A stretch of DNA of 64,000 nucleotides from Kiloniella litopenaei (GCF_000982415.1 NZ_LANI01000020.1:62001-126000), one strand, 5' to 3'; counted from the first letter of the stretch, positions 46,839 to 56,583 are shown. The notes: generated from the sequence alone by a model not told the origin. Numbers and translations: made by a program.

Positions 46839-47535
46839 GTTTTCTTACTCTCTTTAAAATTATGATCAGATAGAAGAGAACAAAAAGAGCAAAGAAAAGT
46901 TCTTGAACCTCACTGGCTCTTTGGAAAAAACGAAAAGGGACATCCAGCGCAGCGAGCAAACGTTCTGTCATACGGGTCGTTTCTGCGATGACTGCCGTAG
47001 GAAGCAGAACCAGGGTAGGAACAATGATCGCTTTTGGATGATTTCTCAGATTTGGTTGGCGTCGAAAAATCAGGGGCAGAACAATGCCACCTATAATAAT
47101 GCCAATTTCCAAAATCGTTCGTGGTTTTTGGTCCAGCCAAGAGCTGGTGTTATGAAAATTGGTTTCCCCCTGATCGTTTACTTTGGACCATTCGGCAGAT
47201 GTATCCCACTGAAACCAATGTTGCCCCCAGCTTGCTTCTTCGCCTGACATATAAAAGCTGCCCAAGGCCGCAAGTAAAATCCAGAACCATAGAAATGAAA
47301 AGGTGGGGACGTTTGTATGTAGCATGATGCGAACAGCCAATAGAAAGGATATGGCAGGAATGATCGCATGTGATGTCTCAAGAATACCGGTTCGTTCGTT
47401 CCCGATCCAATCATTGTAAACCTGTCCGGGAAGAAGAAGGCCTGTTAGCAACAGCAATAATGCCAGAATAATTGGCAGCCATAACCACATCCATTTGGGA
47501 AGATTGTCTTCGAATGTGTTTTCAGAGGAAGTCAT
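46831..47535 (-). CDS. Multi-pass membrane protein of unknown function
   Basis: The 234-residue protein has about six hydrophobic helices. A notable segment is MSGEEASWGQHWFQW, in which a GEExSWGQ motif sits at the end of a helix; I have seen similar motifs in uncharacterised bacterial membrane proteins but cannot name a function. A second conserved-looking stretch, RASEVQELFFALFVL, is near the C-terminus. It converges on the pseudokinase operon and is transcribed toward it from its own promoter region beside the rpoH terminator. Confidence 0.75.
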   Translation of the reverse strand: MTSSENTFEDNLPKWMWLWLPIILALLLLLTGLLLPGQVYNDWIGNERTGILETSHAIIPAISFLLAVRIMLHTNVPTFSFLWFWILLAALGSFYMSGEEASWGQHWFQWDTSAEWSKVNDQGETNFHNTSSWLDQKPRTILEIGIIIGGIVLPLIFRRQPNLRNHPKAIIVPTLVLLPTAVIAETTRMTERLLAALDVPFRFFQRASEVQELFFALFVLFYLIIILKRVRKLN

Positions 47536-47654
47536 GGCGCGCCTAATTTTCGTTTCACTAACTGATTTGGGAAACTAGCTTTTCAACAGGTCATTTTCCA
47601 GCAAATTTTCAGATAGGAATAATCAAAATGTCCGGTACCATTATACGTGAGCAA

Positions 47655-47690
47655 CAAAAAAGCCAGCTAAACGGATCTAACTGGCTTTCT
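47655..47690 (-). terminator. Intrinsic terminator after rpoH
   Basis: AAAGCCAG at 47659-47666 pairs with CTGGCTTT at 47681-47688. On the minus strand the stem is followed by TTTTTTG, placing a good Rho-independent terminator 22 bp after the rpoH stop. Confidence 0.85.
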
Positions 47691-47709
47691 TGAGTTCTTT
47701 TAAACCGAT

Positions 47710-48594
47710 TTAGGAGCTTGCCAACTTTTGTTCGATCGCGGCATTCTTGATTGCTTTTTGCAATTTTTCAAAGGCACGAACTTCAATTTGTCTGACCCGT
47801 TCACGGCTGATGTCATAGATGTGGGATAAATCTTCCAGTGTAGTCGGGTTATCTTTCAGACGACGTTCCTGGAGGATATGTCTTTCCCGTTCATTCAAGG
47901 TTTGCAATGCGTCTTCGAGCAAAGCACGACGCTTGGTAAGCTCTTCAGATTCTGCAAACTGAACTTCCTGGCTTTCTGTTTCATCAACCAACCAGTCCTG
48001 CCATTCGCCATCACCATCAATGCGTAATGGGGCGTTTAATGAATTATCTGGCCCGGCAAGACGACGGTTCATTTGGACGACATCGTTTTCGGAAACTTTA
48101 AGCGTATCAGCGATATGTGTGACCTGTTCAGGGGACAGATCGCCTTCGTCGATCGCGGACATTTGCCCCTTTAGCTTGCGCAAGTTGAAAAACAGCTTCT
48201 TCTGCGCAGCAGTCGTTCCCATTTTGACAAGAGACCATGAATGCAGGATGTATTCCTGAATCGACGCCCTGATCCACCACATAGCATAAGTTGCCAGACG
48301 GAAACCTTTTTCCGGATCAAAGCGCTTCACAGCCTGCATCATACCAACATTGCCTTCAGAGATCAGCTCTGAAACGGGCAATCCGTAACCACGATAACCC
48401 ATAGCAATTTTGGCGACGAGGCGCAGGTGACTGGTAACGAGAGTATGGGCCGCATCGGTATCGTCATGTTCACGCCAGCGCTTCGCCAGCATGTATTCTT
48501 CGTTTTGCTCTAGCATCGGAAACTTGCGGATATCCTGTAGATACCGTGACAGGTTTCCCTCTGGTGTCAGGGCTGGGATTTTTGATGATACCAT
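47710..48594 (-). CDS. rpoH: RNA polymerase heat-shock sigma factor RpoH
   Basis: RpoH (sigma-32) directs RNA polymerase to heat-shock promoters. The 294-residue protein has region 2 (YGLPVSELISEGNVGMMQAV, then MWWIRASIQEYIL) and region 4 with its helix-turn-helix (TLEDLSHIYDISRERVRQIE). It also has the RpoH box QKKLFFNLRKLK, which separates RpoH from RpoD and RpoS. Length is normal. It is single and closed by a strong terminator. RpoH levels are usually controlled by chaperones and FtsH proteolysis, and ftsH is also in this window. Confidence 0.96.
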   Translation of the reverse strand: MVSSKIPALTPEGNLSRYLQDIRKFPMLEQNEEYMLAKRWREHDDTDAAHTLVTSHLRLVAKIAMGYRGYGLPVSELISEGNVGMMQAVKRFDPEKGFRLATYAMWWIRASIQEYILHSWSLVKMGTTAAQKKLFFNLRKLKGQMSAIDEGDLSPEQVTHIADTLKVSENDVVQMNRRLAGPDNSLNAPLRIDGDGEWQDWLVDETESQEVQFAESEELTKRRALLEDALQTLNERERHILQERRLKDNPTTLEDLSHIYDISRERVRQIEVRAFEKLQKAIKNAAIEQKLASS

Positions 48595-48725
48595 TTTACG
48601 TTCCCCTTTTAATAGCTAGTTATGATGCGATGCTCACAACGGCAATTCTCTGCGTGATGATACATATGGTGTGTCATGCCGCGGTGCACAAGAGGTAACT
48701 TAATTCTAAATGCGATTTTTAATTA

Positions 48726-49712
48726 TTATAAACTAATAATCAAATCTTTCAAATCTATTGATAGTTCACTTGAAAAGGATAGATTTTCTTTTGTGATCGG
48801 GTGAATAAAGCCAAGTGTTTTGGCGTGAAGAGCCTGTCTTTGGAAGGTTTTCATAAGTCCTTGGGCTTTTGCTGGAAGGTTTCTGATCTTACTCTGGCTT
48901 TGGTTGCCATAGAGCGGATCTCCTAGAAGAGGGTGTCCGATATGGGTCATGTGAACGCGGATTTGATGGGTGCGTCCGGTTTCCAAACGGCACTCTATGA
49001 GGCTGGCAGCACCATGCGAAAAAACTTCAAGGGTTTTGTAATGGGTAACGGCCCTTTTGCCTCCTGTGGGGACCACGGCCATTTTTTTTCTGTTTTTCGG
49101 GCTGCGGCCGATGTTACCTCTAATTTCATCTGCCGAAGGTTTTGGAAACCCCCATACAATTGCGTTATAGCTTCGTTCGATGTCGTGAGTGGCAAAAAGC
49201 TGTACCAGCCCCTGGTGGCATTCATCTGTTTTTGCGACAACCATTAAGCCACTTGTGTCTTTGTCTATTCGGTGAACAATGCCAGGACGGCGTACGCCCC
49301 CAATACCTTTAAAATCATCTCCGCAGTGGTAAAGTAGTGCATTGACCAGGGTTCCATCACTATTTCCGGGGGCGGGGTGGACAACCATGCCAGAGGGTTT
49401 GTTCACGATCAGGAGGTAAGGGTCTTCATAAACAATATCGAGCGGAATGTCTTGAGCAACAGGTTCTGGATCTGCGGCTGAAGGAACGGTCAAGCTAACT
49501 TTCTGTCCGGGTTTTAATCTATAGTTAGGCGTTTCGACTATTGTTTCGTCAATGGTCAGGCACTTGTCGGTAATGAGAGCCTGCAAGCGGCTTCTGGACA
49601 GGTCAGGAAGATGTTGAACGAGAAAACGATCAAGGCGCTGTTTCTTTTCAATATCAGAAACGGTCAAGCTATATATCTGTGCGTCATTCGTATTTGTGCC
49701 GTTATCTGGCAT
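48726..49712 (-). CDS. rluD: RluD-family 23S rRNA pseudouridine synthase
   Basis: The 328-residue enzyme has an N-terminal S4 RNA-binding domain (QRLDRFLVQHLPDLSRSRLQ) and a pseudouridine synthase domain with HRIDKDTSGLMVVAK, whose Asp is the catalytic residue, and RTHQIRVHM. RluD-type enzymes modify helix 69 of 23S rRNA; RluC-type specificity cannot be fully excluded. It lies directly upstream of rpoH on the same strand, a frequent alphaproteobacterial neighbour pair. Confidence 0.92.
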   Translation of the reverse strand: MPDNGTNTNDAQIYSLTVSDIEKKQRLDRFLVQHLPDLSRSRLQALITDKCLTIDETIVETPNYRLKPGQKVSLTVPSAADPEPVAQDIPLDIVYEDPYLLIVNKPSGMVVHPAPGNSDGTLVNALLYHCGDDFKGIGGVRRPGIVHRIDKDTSGLMVVAKTDECHQGLVQLFATHDIERSYNAIVWGFPKPSADEIRGNIGRSPKNRKKMAVVPTGGKRAVTHYKTLEVFSHGAASLIECRLETGRTHQIRVHMTHIGHPLLGDPLYGNQSQSKIRNLPAKAQGLMKTFQRQALHAKTLGFIHPITKENLSFSSELSIDLKDLIISL

Positions 49713-49810
49713 ATTTTCCTCGTGTAGGCTTTTCTTTTGGCTGCTCTGGCTTGCCGAACAGACACTGCTCGCTTATTACATGATTTCCTTTTACTCGCGG
49801 GTTGTACAAG

Positions 49811-50176
49811 ATGAAAGCTATTAAGATAGCCGTTGCTATCATGACTGTTCTATTGGTTGTCGGTTTTGCCGTTGTTATCTACACGATCTCGACAAGATTA
49901 AGCGATGGTACTCTTTCAAAGAAAAAAGAAGAAGTAGAAATACTTTCCGATGATAGTGCCGCAGGAACGTTGCTTGATAAATCGGGCAAGCCTTTTGATA
50001 CTGTTTCCATCAAGGTCCCTGCTGGTTGTCGCTTGGCTGATACGCAGTTACTCGAAGGTCGCGTTCTCTTTCGATTTGATGGCGAACTGGGCCGTAACTG
50101 TCAGCGTGTCGAACTTTACAATGCTAGGAATGGAACGAAAATCGGTGGTTGGCAGATTGATATTTCTGCAGACTGA
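49811..50176 (+). CDS. Small single-pass membrane protein (DUF6476-like)
   Basis: The 121-residue product has one N-terminal membrane helix (about residues 5-28). It is followed by a charged linker (SKKKEEVEIL) and a periplasmic domain with two cysteines (PAGCRLAD, GRNCQRVELYN) that could pair. Small proteins of this form divergent from rluD are common in alphaproteobacteria; the function is unknown. I start at ATG 49811. It ends 38 bp before the threonine aldolase gene. Confidence 0.75.
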   Translation: MKAIKIAVAIMTVLLVVGFAVVIYTISTRLSDGTLSKKKEEVEILSDDSAAGTLLDKSGKPFDTVSIKVPAGCRLADTQLLEGRVLFRFDGELGRNCQRVELYNARNGTKIGGWQIDISAD

Positions 50177-50214
50177 GTTTTTTTGAGTAATAAAAAGATT
50201 GTGGGACGTGCTCT

Positions 50215-51252
50215 ATGACTAATTTTGCCTCTGATAATGTAACTGGTGTATCACCAGAAATCATGGATGCATTGATACAAGCAAACAATGATCATGCGGC
50301 AATGAGCTATGGTGCAGATCGGTGGACTGATTGTCTAAAGGATAAAGTTTCCGAGATTTTTGAAACTGATGTCACTGTTTTCCCGGTTATTAGCGGTACA
50401 GCGGCCAATGTTTTACCGATTGCTTCTCTGACACCTGGTTTTGGCACCATATATTGCCACAAAGAAGCTCATATCAATGTGGATGAGTGCGGAGCCTCAG
50501 AGTTTTATACAGGGGGAGCAAAGCTTATTCCATTGTCTGGCGATCATGGGAAATTTTCTGACAGGGCATTGGAAGACGCAATTTTTGGTCGGGGAGTTCC
50601 TCGTCATACACAACCGTCTTTGGTCAGCTTGACGCAAACAACAGAAGCAGGAACGCTGTATCAACCAGATGAAATTGCGGCGATTACAGATATCGCGAGA
50701 AAGAATGATCTCAAGGTTCATATGGATGGCGCGCGTTTTGCCAATGCAGTTGTGGGAACAGGGTGCTCGCCGGCAGATCTTACGTGGCGGTCCGGCGTTG
50801 ATGTTCTTTCATTCGGGGCGACCAAAAATGGAGCAATGGGTGCTGAACTGGTTGTGTTCTTTGGGAACGCAAAGATAAAGGAGCTTGAAAACAGGCGCGT
50901 TCGCGGGGGGCATTTTATTTCCAAAATGCGCTTTTTGTCTGCGCAGTTAACAGCTTATCTGGACAATGATCTATGGCGGAATAATGCCCGACAGGCCAAT
51001 GATATGGCACAGCGGATGGCGAAGCTTTTGTCTAATCATTCTGCTATTGAATTTATTCACCCTGTGGAAGCCAATATTTTGTTTTTGACCATGCCAAAAG
51101 CGATGGTGACATCTCTCAAAAATGCAGGTTTTGAGTTTTATGAAATGGTACCGGGGGAAGAAAGATCAGTGGTTCGCTTGGTTATGTCTTTTAATTCAAG
51201 CCAATCTGATGTCGATCGTTTTGCTTTGGTTGCGAACGAATATAGAGCATAG
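50215..51252 (+). CDS. ltaE: Low-specificity L-threonine aldolase
   Basis: The 345-residue fold-type I PLP enzyme splits L-threonine/allo-threonine to glycine and acetaldehyde. It begins with FASDNVTGVSPEIMDAL. Other marks are HINVDECGASEF, SLTQTTEAGTLYQ, VHMDGARFANAV with the PLP-contacting Asp, and SFGATKNGAMGAELVVFF, whose lysine should bind PLP. Length is typical. A strong terminator follows. Confidence 0.92.
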   Translation: MTNFASDNVTGVSPEIMDALIQANNDHAAMSYGADRWTDCLKDKVSEIFETDVTVFPVISGTAANVLPIASLTPGFGTIYCHKEAHINVDECGASEFYTGGAKLIPLSGDHGKFSDRALEDAIFGRGVPRHTQPSLVSLTQTTEAGTLYQPDEIAAITDIARKNDLKVHMDGARFANAVVGTGCSPADLTWRSGVDVLSFGATKNGAMGAELVVFFGNAKIKELENRRVRGGHFISKMRFLSAQLTAYLDNDLWRNNARQANDMAQRMAKLLSNHSAIEFIHPVEANILFLTMPKAMVTSLKNAGFEFYEMVPGEERSVVRLVMSFNSSQSDVDRFALVANEYRA

Positions 51253-51286
51253 AGACTTTTTCAGGTTTCGTATATAGGTTCCGAAC

Positions 51287-51340
51287 AAAGTCCCGGTTTT
51301 ATCGCATGGTTTACCCCCATGATTTAACCGGGGCTTTTTT
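51287..51340 (+). terminator. Intrinsic terminator after ltaE
   Basis: AAAGTCCCGGTT pairs with AACCGGGGCTTT, enclosing an inner CATGG/CCATG stem, and is followed by TTTTT. The two-tier hairpin clearly ends the upstream transcript. Confidence 0.88.
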
Positions 51341-51575
51341 CATAGATTGAACTTTTTATGAAATAAAAACAAAAATAGTTAATCCAGCTTCTTACGTGAA
51401 GCGTAAAAAATATAAGAGCAGTATCAAGCGATTAGAATTTATTGATTTTCTTGTTCGCTTTTTGATGGATTTTGGTTTCAGCCTTCCAAAGTTCTTTTTT
51501 TCAAATGAATGACACAGGCTGATTTTACGAAGGAACGCATCACAGGTTACGCCAATATATACAGAGGAGGTCATA
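51341..51575 (+). other. Upstream region of prkA with no recognised element
   Basis: This AT-rich 235-bp stretch must hold the promoter of the prkA-yeaH-spoVR operon. I see no convincing GG-N10-GC sigma-54 element and no clear -35/-10 pair. A short TTACG/CGTAA hairpin lies near 51391-51409, and the strong ribosome site AGAGGAGGT stands just before the prkA ATG. Confidence 0.5.
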
Positions 51576-53519
51576 ATGCCCAAGACCGATATTTTCGAAG
51601 CCTATTCCGAGCTATATGATAGCCGGCAAGAAAGCGAAATGTCGTTGAGGGATTACTTGTCCGGGTGTCGTGAAGACAAGGGTATGTTCGCCTCAACTGC
51701 TGAACGAATGCTGGATGCTATTGGCAAGCCTGAACTTTTCGATACCAGTCAGGACGAGCGCATGGGCCGGATCTTTATGAACCGGACGATCAAGCGCTAT
51801 CCAAGTTTTAGTGAGTTCTATGGTATGGAAGAAACCGTAGAGCGCATTGTTGGGTTTTTCAAACATGCTTCTCAAGGGCTCGAAGAAAAGAAGCAAATTC
51901 TTTATTTATTGGGGCCGGTTGGCGGCGGTAAATCTTCTATCGCTGAACGCTTGAAGATCCTGATGGAAAACTGTCCCGTCTATGTTTTGAAGGCCGGCGA
52001 TCATATCAGTCCTATTTTTGAATCTCCGTTGGGGCTGTTTAATCCCGAGACCATGGGCGACCTGTTGGAGGATAAATATCATATTCCCAAACATCGTCTG
52101 ACCGGTTTGATTTCTCCGTGGGCGCTCAAGCGTTTGGAAGAGTTTGAGGGAGATATTTCCAAATTCACTGTGGTGAAGATGTATCCGTCAAAGCTGCGTC
52201 AAATCTGTATTTCGAAAACAGAACCCGGGGACGAAAATAATCAGGATATTTCGACGCTAGTCGGAAAAGTCGATATTCGCAAACTGGAATATTATAGCCA
52301 AAATGATTCGGATGCCTATTCCTATAGTGGCGGTTTGAACATGGCGACCCAGGGCCTTCTTGAATTTGTCGAGATGTTCAAAGCACCCATTAAAATGCTG
52401 CACCCCTTGTTGACTGCAACTCAAGAGGGCAACTATGTGGGAACAGAAAATCTGGGGGCTATTCCCTTTCAGGGCATCATTCTGGCGCATTCGAATGAAT
52501 CTGAATGGCAAAACTTTAAGAACAACAAGAATAATGAAGCCTTTATTGATCGGGTGTGTGTGATCAAGGTTCCTTATAGCTTACGGGCGAATGAGGAAGC
52601 AGACATTTATCACAAACTGCTGAGAGACAGTGATTTAAGCGAAACGCACTGTGCCCCGGCGACCCTGGAAATGATGTCACAGTTCAGTGTAATGACACGC
52701 CTGAAAGAGCATGAGAATTCCAATATCTTCTCTAAAATGCGTGTTTATAACGGTGATAATCTCAAAGACGTTGATCCAAACGCAAAGCCAATCCAGGAAT
52801 ATAGAGAAGCTGCGGGACAAAACGAAGGCATGAATGGTGTTTCTACCCGTTTTGCCTTTAAGGTTTTGGCGGAAACATTTAACTATGACCCGAATGAGGT
52901 CGCCGCCGATCCCGTACATTTGATGTATGTGTTGGAACAGGCAATTCAAAGAGAACAATTCCCGGATGAAATAGAGAAACGATACCTTGAATTTATCAAG
53001 GGATATCTATCTGTTCGCTATGCAGAATTTATCGGGAATGAGATTCAAAAAGCCTATCTGGAATCCTATTCTGACTTTGGGCAAAACTTGTTTGACCGTT
53101 ACATATCCTATGCTGATGCATGGATTGAAGGGCACGATTTCAAAGATCCAGATACCGGGCAATTGCTGGATCCGCGTATTCTGGATCAGGAATTGTCAAA
53201 AATTGAGAAACCAGCAGGCATTTCAAATCCGAAGGATTTCAGAAACGAAGTCGTGAAATTCACCCTTCGTGCGCGAGCAAACAACAAAGGGCAAAACCCG
53301 CGTTGGACATCTTATGAAAAGTTGCGTGAAGTCATTGAAAAACGCATGTTCAGTCAGGTGGAAGACCTGTTACCTGTGATCTCTTTTGGTTCCAAAAAAG
53401 ACAAAAAAACTGAATCCAAGCACAATGAATTTGTCGATCGGATGGTTGATCGCGGCTATAGCAAACGACAGGTTCATCGTCTGGTTGACTGGTACATGCG
53501 TGTGAATAAAGCAGGTTAA
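51576..53519 (+). CDS. prkA: PrkA-family serine protein kinase/AAA protein (YeaG)
   Basis: The 647-residue protein has a PrkA AAA-type N-terminal ATPase domain with Walker A GPVGGGKS at about 113-120 and a C-terminal PrkA kinase-like domain. PrkA/YeaG has been reported to have protein kinase activity and, in Bacillus, protease-like activity; its targets in proteobacteria are poorly known. In E. coli yeaG-yeaH are induced in stationary phase and nitrogen starvation. The ATG is preceded by AGAGGAGGT, the strongest ribosome site noticed in the window. It is the first gene of a three-gene operon. Confidence 0.94.
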   Translation: MPKTDIFEAYSELYDSRQESEMSLRDYLSGCREDKGMFASTAERMLDAIGKPELFDTSQDERMGRIFMNRTIKRYPSFSEFYGMEETVERIVGFFKHASQGLEEKKQILYLLGPVGGGKSSIAERLKILMENCPVYVLKAGDHISPIFESPLGLFNPETMGDLLEDKYHIPKHRLTGLISPWALKRLEEFEGDISKFTVVKMYPSKLRQICISKTEPGDENNQDISTLVGKVDIRKLEYYSQNDSDAYSYSGGLNMATQGLLEFVEMFKAPIKMLHPLLTATQEGNYVGTENLGAIPFQGIILAHSNESEWQNFKNNKNNEAFIDRVCVIKVPYSLRANEEADIYHKLLRDSDLSETHCAPATLEMMSQFSVMTRLKEHENSNIFSKMRVYNGDNLKDVDPNAKPIQEYREAAGQNEGMNGVSTRFAFKVLAETFNYDPNEVAADPVHLMYVLEQAIQREQFPDEIEKRYLEFIKGYLSVRYAEFIGNEIQKAYLESYSDFGQNLFDRYISYADAWIEGHDFKDPDTGQLLDPRILDQELSKIEKPAGISNPKDFRNEVVKFTLRARANNKGQNPRWTSYEKLREVIEKRMFSQVEDLLPVISFGSKKDKKTESKHNEFVDRMVDRGYSKRQVHRLVDWYMRVNKAG

Positions 53520-53569
53520 GGGCGTTGATCGTGATCTTGGGAGGCAATGGATAGGATGGGTTAAACAGC

Positions 53570-54874
53570 ATGATGCATTTTATTGACAGGCGTTTAAATC
53601 CAAAGGGTAAGAGTTTACCCAATCGGCAGAGATTTATTCGCCGTGCCCAAAACCAGATCCGCAAGGCAGTAAAAGAAGCTGTGAATGGTGGAAAGGTAAC
53701 CGATATTGGTCACAATGGCCGTATAACCATTCCCTCTAAAGGTTTAAATGAACCACGTTTCAAATATGATTATACAAAAGGCAAACATGACCGTGTCCTA
53801 CCCGGCAACAAAGAATTTTCGACAGGAGATCAGATAAAACGTCCGCCAAAAGGTGGCGAGGGGCAGGGTGGTAAAAAAGCCAGTGAAGATGGTGAAGGAG
53901 AAGATAGTTTCCAGTTCTCTCTTTCAAGAGAAGAGTTTCTGGATGTTTTCTTTGAAGATTTGGAGTTGCCAGATCTCGTAAAAACGTCCTTGAAGGAAGA
54001 CGTTGAATTTGAAAAGCAGCGCGCAGGCTATGTGCGTGTTGGGTCACCAAGTAATATGGACTTGAAGCGGACAATGCGTCATAGCCTGGCCCGGCGCATT
54101 TCCATGAAACGACCTGGCAGCGAGGAACTCAATACACTCCGTGAAGAGATTTTGGATTTGGAAGCGCGAGGGCGCAAAACCAAAAAGCTGAAAGAGTTAC
54201 AGGAAAAGCTGGAACAGCTGGAACATCGCCGCCGGTTTGTCCCTTACATAGATCCTTTGGATGTTCGATATAAATCCTTCACAAAAATTCCAAAACCGAA
54301 CACACGTGCTGTCATGTTCTGCTTGATGGATGTTTCCGGGTCCATGAGCGAAAGCATGAAAGACCTGGCAAAGAGATTTTTTATGCTCTTGCACTTGTTT
54401 CTTACAACGCAATACGAGCGGGTCGAGCTGGTTTTTATTCGCCATACACACATGGCAAAAGAAGTTGATGAAGAGACCTTTTTCTATTCAAGAGAAACGG
54501 GTGGAACCATTGTTTCCTCTGCCTTGGAAGAAATGCAGAAAGTTTTGGAAGATCGTTACCCTCTTGGGGATTGGAATGTCTATGCCGCGCAAGCATCGGA
54601 CGGTGATAATTTTGCCAGTGACCGGGAAAAGTGTCTGGCCATCATGGGGGATGTGATCCTGCCCGCCTGTCAATATTTTGCCTACATCGAAGTCATGGAT
54701 GAACAGGAACTCGAGATCTTTAAAGATGAGCAAAACATGACGGATCTCTGGCGGATTTATGCGCAGCTTACGGCAGGATTTGAGCAGTTTGCGATGAGAA
54801 GAGTTGTCAAACCCAATGACATTTTTCCTGTTTTTCAAGATTTATTTTCCAAGGAGAATGCCGGGGACAGCTAA
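53570..54874 (+). CDS. yeaH: YeaH/YhbH-family protein (DUF444, VWA-like)
   Basis: The 434-residue protein has a basic N-terminus (FIDRRLNPKGKSLPNRQRF), a Gly/Lys-rich linker and a von Willebrand A-like C-terminal half. The MIDAS-type motif is CLMDVSGSMSESMKD, followed by SSALEEMQKVL and QASDGDNFASD. DUF444 proteins accompany PrkA and SpoVR across bacteria and are induced in stress or sporulation. The molecular role is unknown; PrkA is a likely partner. Confidence 0.93.
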   Translation: MMHFIDRRLNPKGKSLPNRQRFIRRAQNQIRKAVKEAVNGGKVTDIGHNGRITIPSKGLNEPRFKYDYTKGKHDRVLPGNKEFSTGDQIKRPPKGGEGQGGKKASEDGEGEDSFQFSLSREEFLDVFFEDLELPDLVKTSLKEDVEFEKQRAGYVRVGSPSNMDLKRTMRHSLARRISMKRPGSEELNTLREEILDLEARGRKTKKLKELQEKLEQLEHRRRFVPYIDPLDVRYKSFTKIPKPNTRAVMFCLMDVSGSMSESMKDLAKRFFMLLHLFLTTQYERVELVFIRHTHMAKEVDEETFFYSRETGGTIVSSALEEMQKVLEDRYPLGDWNVYAAQASDGDNFASDREKCLAIMGDVILPACQYFAYIEVMDEQELEIFKDEQNMTDLWRIYAQLTAGFEQFAMRRVVKPNDIFPVFQDLFSKENAGDS

Positions 54875-54938
54875 ATGGCCTGTCATCTTTTGGTGGATTA
54901 GAAGCGGTTTGTTTATCGCGCTATAGAAAGGAGTTCCT

Positions 54939-56495
54939 ATGGCAAAGGCAGAGAAAGTAGAGAAGCCACCCAAACACCTTTACGATGGTGCAGAATGGAG
55001 CTTTGAGAAGCTTGATCGTGTCTATGATGCCATAGAAGAAATTGCGAATACCGAGTTGGGATTGAATGTTTATCCCAACCAAATAGAAGTTATAACGTCT
55101 GAACAGATGCTGGATGCCTATTCAGGTATCGGAATGCCATTAATGTATAACCACTGGTCATTCGGTAAGAGCTTTGTTCAGGATGAATTCTATTATCGTA
55201 AAGGCATGCGCGGTCTCGCTTATGAGATAGTGATAAATTCCAGCCCCTGTATCAGCTATATCATGGAAGAAAACACCATGACTATGCAGGCACTGGTCGT
55301 GGCCCATGCTGCTTTTGGGCATAATCATTTTTTCAAAAATAATCATTTGTTTCAGCAATGGACAGATGCCGAAGCCATCCTAGATTACATGCATTTTGCC
55401 CGGGAATATATCAGCAAGTGTGAAGAACGACATGGTGTTGAAGCCGTGGAAGAGCTATTGGATGCGGCACATGCACTTCGTGAAAATGCTGTCGATCACT
55501 ATTCAAGGCCTGTACCCATGTCCCGAGAAATGGCGCAACAGCGCATAGCTGATCGGGAAGAACATAAACGTAGCGACTATCGGGATATTTGGCGGACACT
55601 GCCGCATAAAGGGTCTGACGTTGAGGATGAAGAGGTAAAGAGCAAACGCCAGGAAGCTAACATGGCCAAGTTTGGATTGCCGGAAGCGAACCTTCTTTAT
55701 TTCTTCGAAAAGCACAGCCCCATACTGGAAGAATGGCAGCGTGAAATTTTACGTATTGTTCGGAATATTGCCCAGTATTTTTATCCGCAAAAGCAAACCA
55801 AGGTCATGAACGAAGGCTGTGCGTGTTTTTGCCACTACTACATTATGAACAGGCTTTTTGATAAGGGCCTGATTACCGAAGGAGCAATGCTGGAATTTAT
55901 TGACTATCATAGTCGTGTCGTGGCACAGCCGGATTTTGATGACCAGCGATGGAATGGGATTAATCCTTATGCATTAGGTTTTGCCATGATGCAGGATATC
56001 TATCGCATATGCCATGAGCCGACTGACGAAGACAGGCAGTGGTTTCCCGATATAGCAGGATCGAAGAAGGGGATTGAAGTTCTCAAGGACGCTTGGGCAA
56101 ACTACCGGGATGAGAGCTTTATCCTACAGTTTTTGAGCCCGAAACTCATTCGGGATTTCAGGTTGTTCCAGATTCATGATAATTCCTCTCTCCCTCATTT
56201 AAAGGTTGATGCCATTCACGATAGTCGCGGATATAAAAAAATTCGCAGTGCCTTGGCAAAATCCTATACTGTTTCTGCGATGACGCTGGATATACAGGTT
56301 GCCGATGTGGAATTCGAAGGTGATCGGGCCATTACCTTGCGTCACATGGTGCATGATGATGTTCCTATAGATGGCAAGGAAGCCGAGCAGGTGATGCGTA
56401 GGATTGCACAATTGTGGGGATATGATGTGAGCCTCTATTGTGAAGATGCGCTTTCAGGGAAAGTTCTTGCCACTTACGATGTTACGGCGACATAA
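54939..56495 (+). CDS. spoVR: SpoVR family protein
   Basis: The 518-residue protein belongs to the SpoVR/YcgB family, named for a Bacillus protein affecting spore cortex formation and widely conserved in non-spore-formers. Conserved features are MYNHWSFGKSF, the His-rich VVAHAAFGHNHFFKNNHLF, MNEGCACFCHYYIMNRL and the C-terminal LRHMVHDDVPID. The clustered His/Cys residues suggest metal binding, though this is an inference. It is the last gene of the prkA-yeaH-spoVR operon, 64 bp after yeaH and preceded by GAAAGGAG. Confidence 0.94.
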   Translation: MAKAEKVEKPPKHLYDGAEWSFEKLDRVYDAIEEIANTELGLNVYPNQIEVITSEQMLDAYSGIGMPLMYNHWSFGKSFVQDEFYYRKGMRGLAYEIVINSSPCISYIMEENTMTMQALVVAHAAFGHNHFFKNNHLFQQWTDAEAILDYMHFAREYISKCEERHGVEAVEELLDAAHALRENAVDHYSRPVPMSREMAQQRIADREEHKRSDYRDIWRTLPHKGSDVEDEEVKSKRQEANMAKFGLPEANLLYFFEKHSPILEEWQREILRIVRNIAQYFYPQKQTKVMNEGCACFCHYYIMNRLFDKGLITEGAMLEFIDYHSRVVAQPDFDDQRWNGINPYALGFAMMQDIYRICHEPTDEDRQWFPDIAGSKKGIEVLKDAWANYRDESFILQFLSPKLIRDFRLFQIHDNSSLPHLKVDAIHDSRGYKKIRSALAKSYTVSAMTLDIQVADVEFEGDRAITLRHMVHDDVPIDGKEAEQVMRRIAQLWGYDVSLYCEDALSGKVLATYDVTAT

Positions 56496-56500
56496 CGAAA

Positions 56501-56538
56501 CCTAAATTCGATCCTATTCATACATGCTTAATTTAGGT
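56501..56538 (+). terminator. Hairpin just after spoVR
   Basis: ACCTAAATT at 56501-56509 pairs over nine bases with AATTTAGGT at 56530-56538. It has a long loop and no T-run, so it is a weak candidate terminator or a 3' stabilising hairpin. Confidence 0.35.
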
Positions 56539-56551
56539 TGCTGTGAAGCTT

Positions 56552-56583
56552 CCATACATTTGATGCCATACATTTGATGTATG
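56552..56583. repeat. Perfect 14-bp tandem repeat with embedded hairpin
   Basis: CCATACATTTGATG occurs twice in direct succession (56552-56565 and 56566-56579). The second copy plus the next bases forms CATACAT-TTG-ATGTATG, a seven-base-pair hairpin. It lies in the spoVR-Hpt gap. It may be a small slippage duplication or a tandem protein-binding site. Confidence 0.6.

Noticed and set aside
51341-51575. Sigma-54 promoter for prkA
   Set aside because: Expected from E. coli regulation of yeaG, but no GG-N10-GC element with acceptable flanks was found on the plus strand.
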